DNA from: Theropithecus gelada
Lineage: Eukaryota; Chordata; Mammalia; Primates; Cercopithecidae
NCBI RefSeq assembly: GCF_003255815.1
Contig: NC_037683.1
Span: 76,009,440-76,073,439 of the forward strand
Reading direction: 5' to 3'
Length of the DNA stretch: 64,000 nt
The translations under genes were made by a program, and so were the position numbers. A model generated the notes under the pieces. The model was not told where the DNA came from and ran no database searches. It saw only the letters and a list, made by a program, of their open reading frames with translations. Of the stretch, positions 63,864 through 64,000 are shown piece by piece. Numbering within the stretch: position 1 is the first letter of the stretch; each line of letters starts with the position of its first letter.

Positions 63864-64000
63864 AAAAGCATAGCAAATATAAACATACATATTTGATATA
63901 TATATAGTAGATATATAGTATTAATAGTAAATATATTTGTGGTAAAAATACAACGAAGAGTTCATGTATACAAATTTCAGATGAGTGACACTCTGGTGGA

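Overview
This window is nuclear DNA from a catarrhine primate, most likely an Old World monkey. It has split protein-coding exons with GT-AG introns and a dense cover of Alu, L1, MaLR/ERVL and Tigger/hAT repeats. Three Alus (24874-25179, 30074-30203, 49246-49542) carry variants I associate with cercopithecine AluY lineages. There is no bacterial, phage or CRISPR content. I recognise two genes. They are neighbours on human 9p24.1 and face each other tail to tail here.

Layout. 1-8126 is an ERMP1 intron, built mainly of an old antisense L1 broken by a hAT element, a MaLR (THE1/MST-like) retroelement inside that, a MER2/Tigger-like element and several Alus. The last two ERMP1 coding exons (+ strand) lie at 8127-8290 and 8412-8576. 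A repeat-poor 3' UTR follows, probably ending just after the AATAAA at 11120. 11146-25300 is intergenic: an antisense L1 (11698-16340) with an exact 13-bp target-site duplication and a large ORF2 deletion; an older L1 in sense orientation; a nearly full-length but dead L1 (17435-23440) nested in that older copy; and one Alu. About 25300-27618 is the RIC1 3' UTR (- strand).

27619-62689 holds the last 19 coding exons of RIC1 on the - strand. Joined, they form one open frame of 1151 codons plus a stop, with every splice phase consistent. The 5' exons lie beyond the right edge. RIC1 introns carry about 14 Alus, L1 3' ends, Tigger and hAT relics, and a truncated ERVL provirus (LTR, tRNA-Leu-type primer site, decayed gag region) that stops about 85 bp from an exon.

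Roles. ERMP1 encodes a multipass ER metallopeptidase. RIC1 encodes a subunit of the RIC1-RGP1 exchange factor for RAB6A, acting in endosome-to-Golgi transport. They share the locus but no known pathway. I found no undescribed biological system. The items worth a second look concern retroelement history: nested insertions, a possible 3' transduction, a target site used twice, a microhomology deletion and a local duplication at an L1 3' end.
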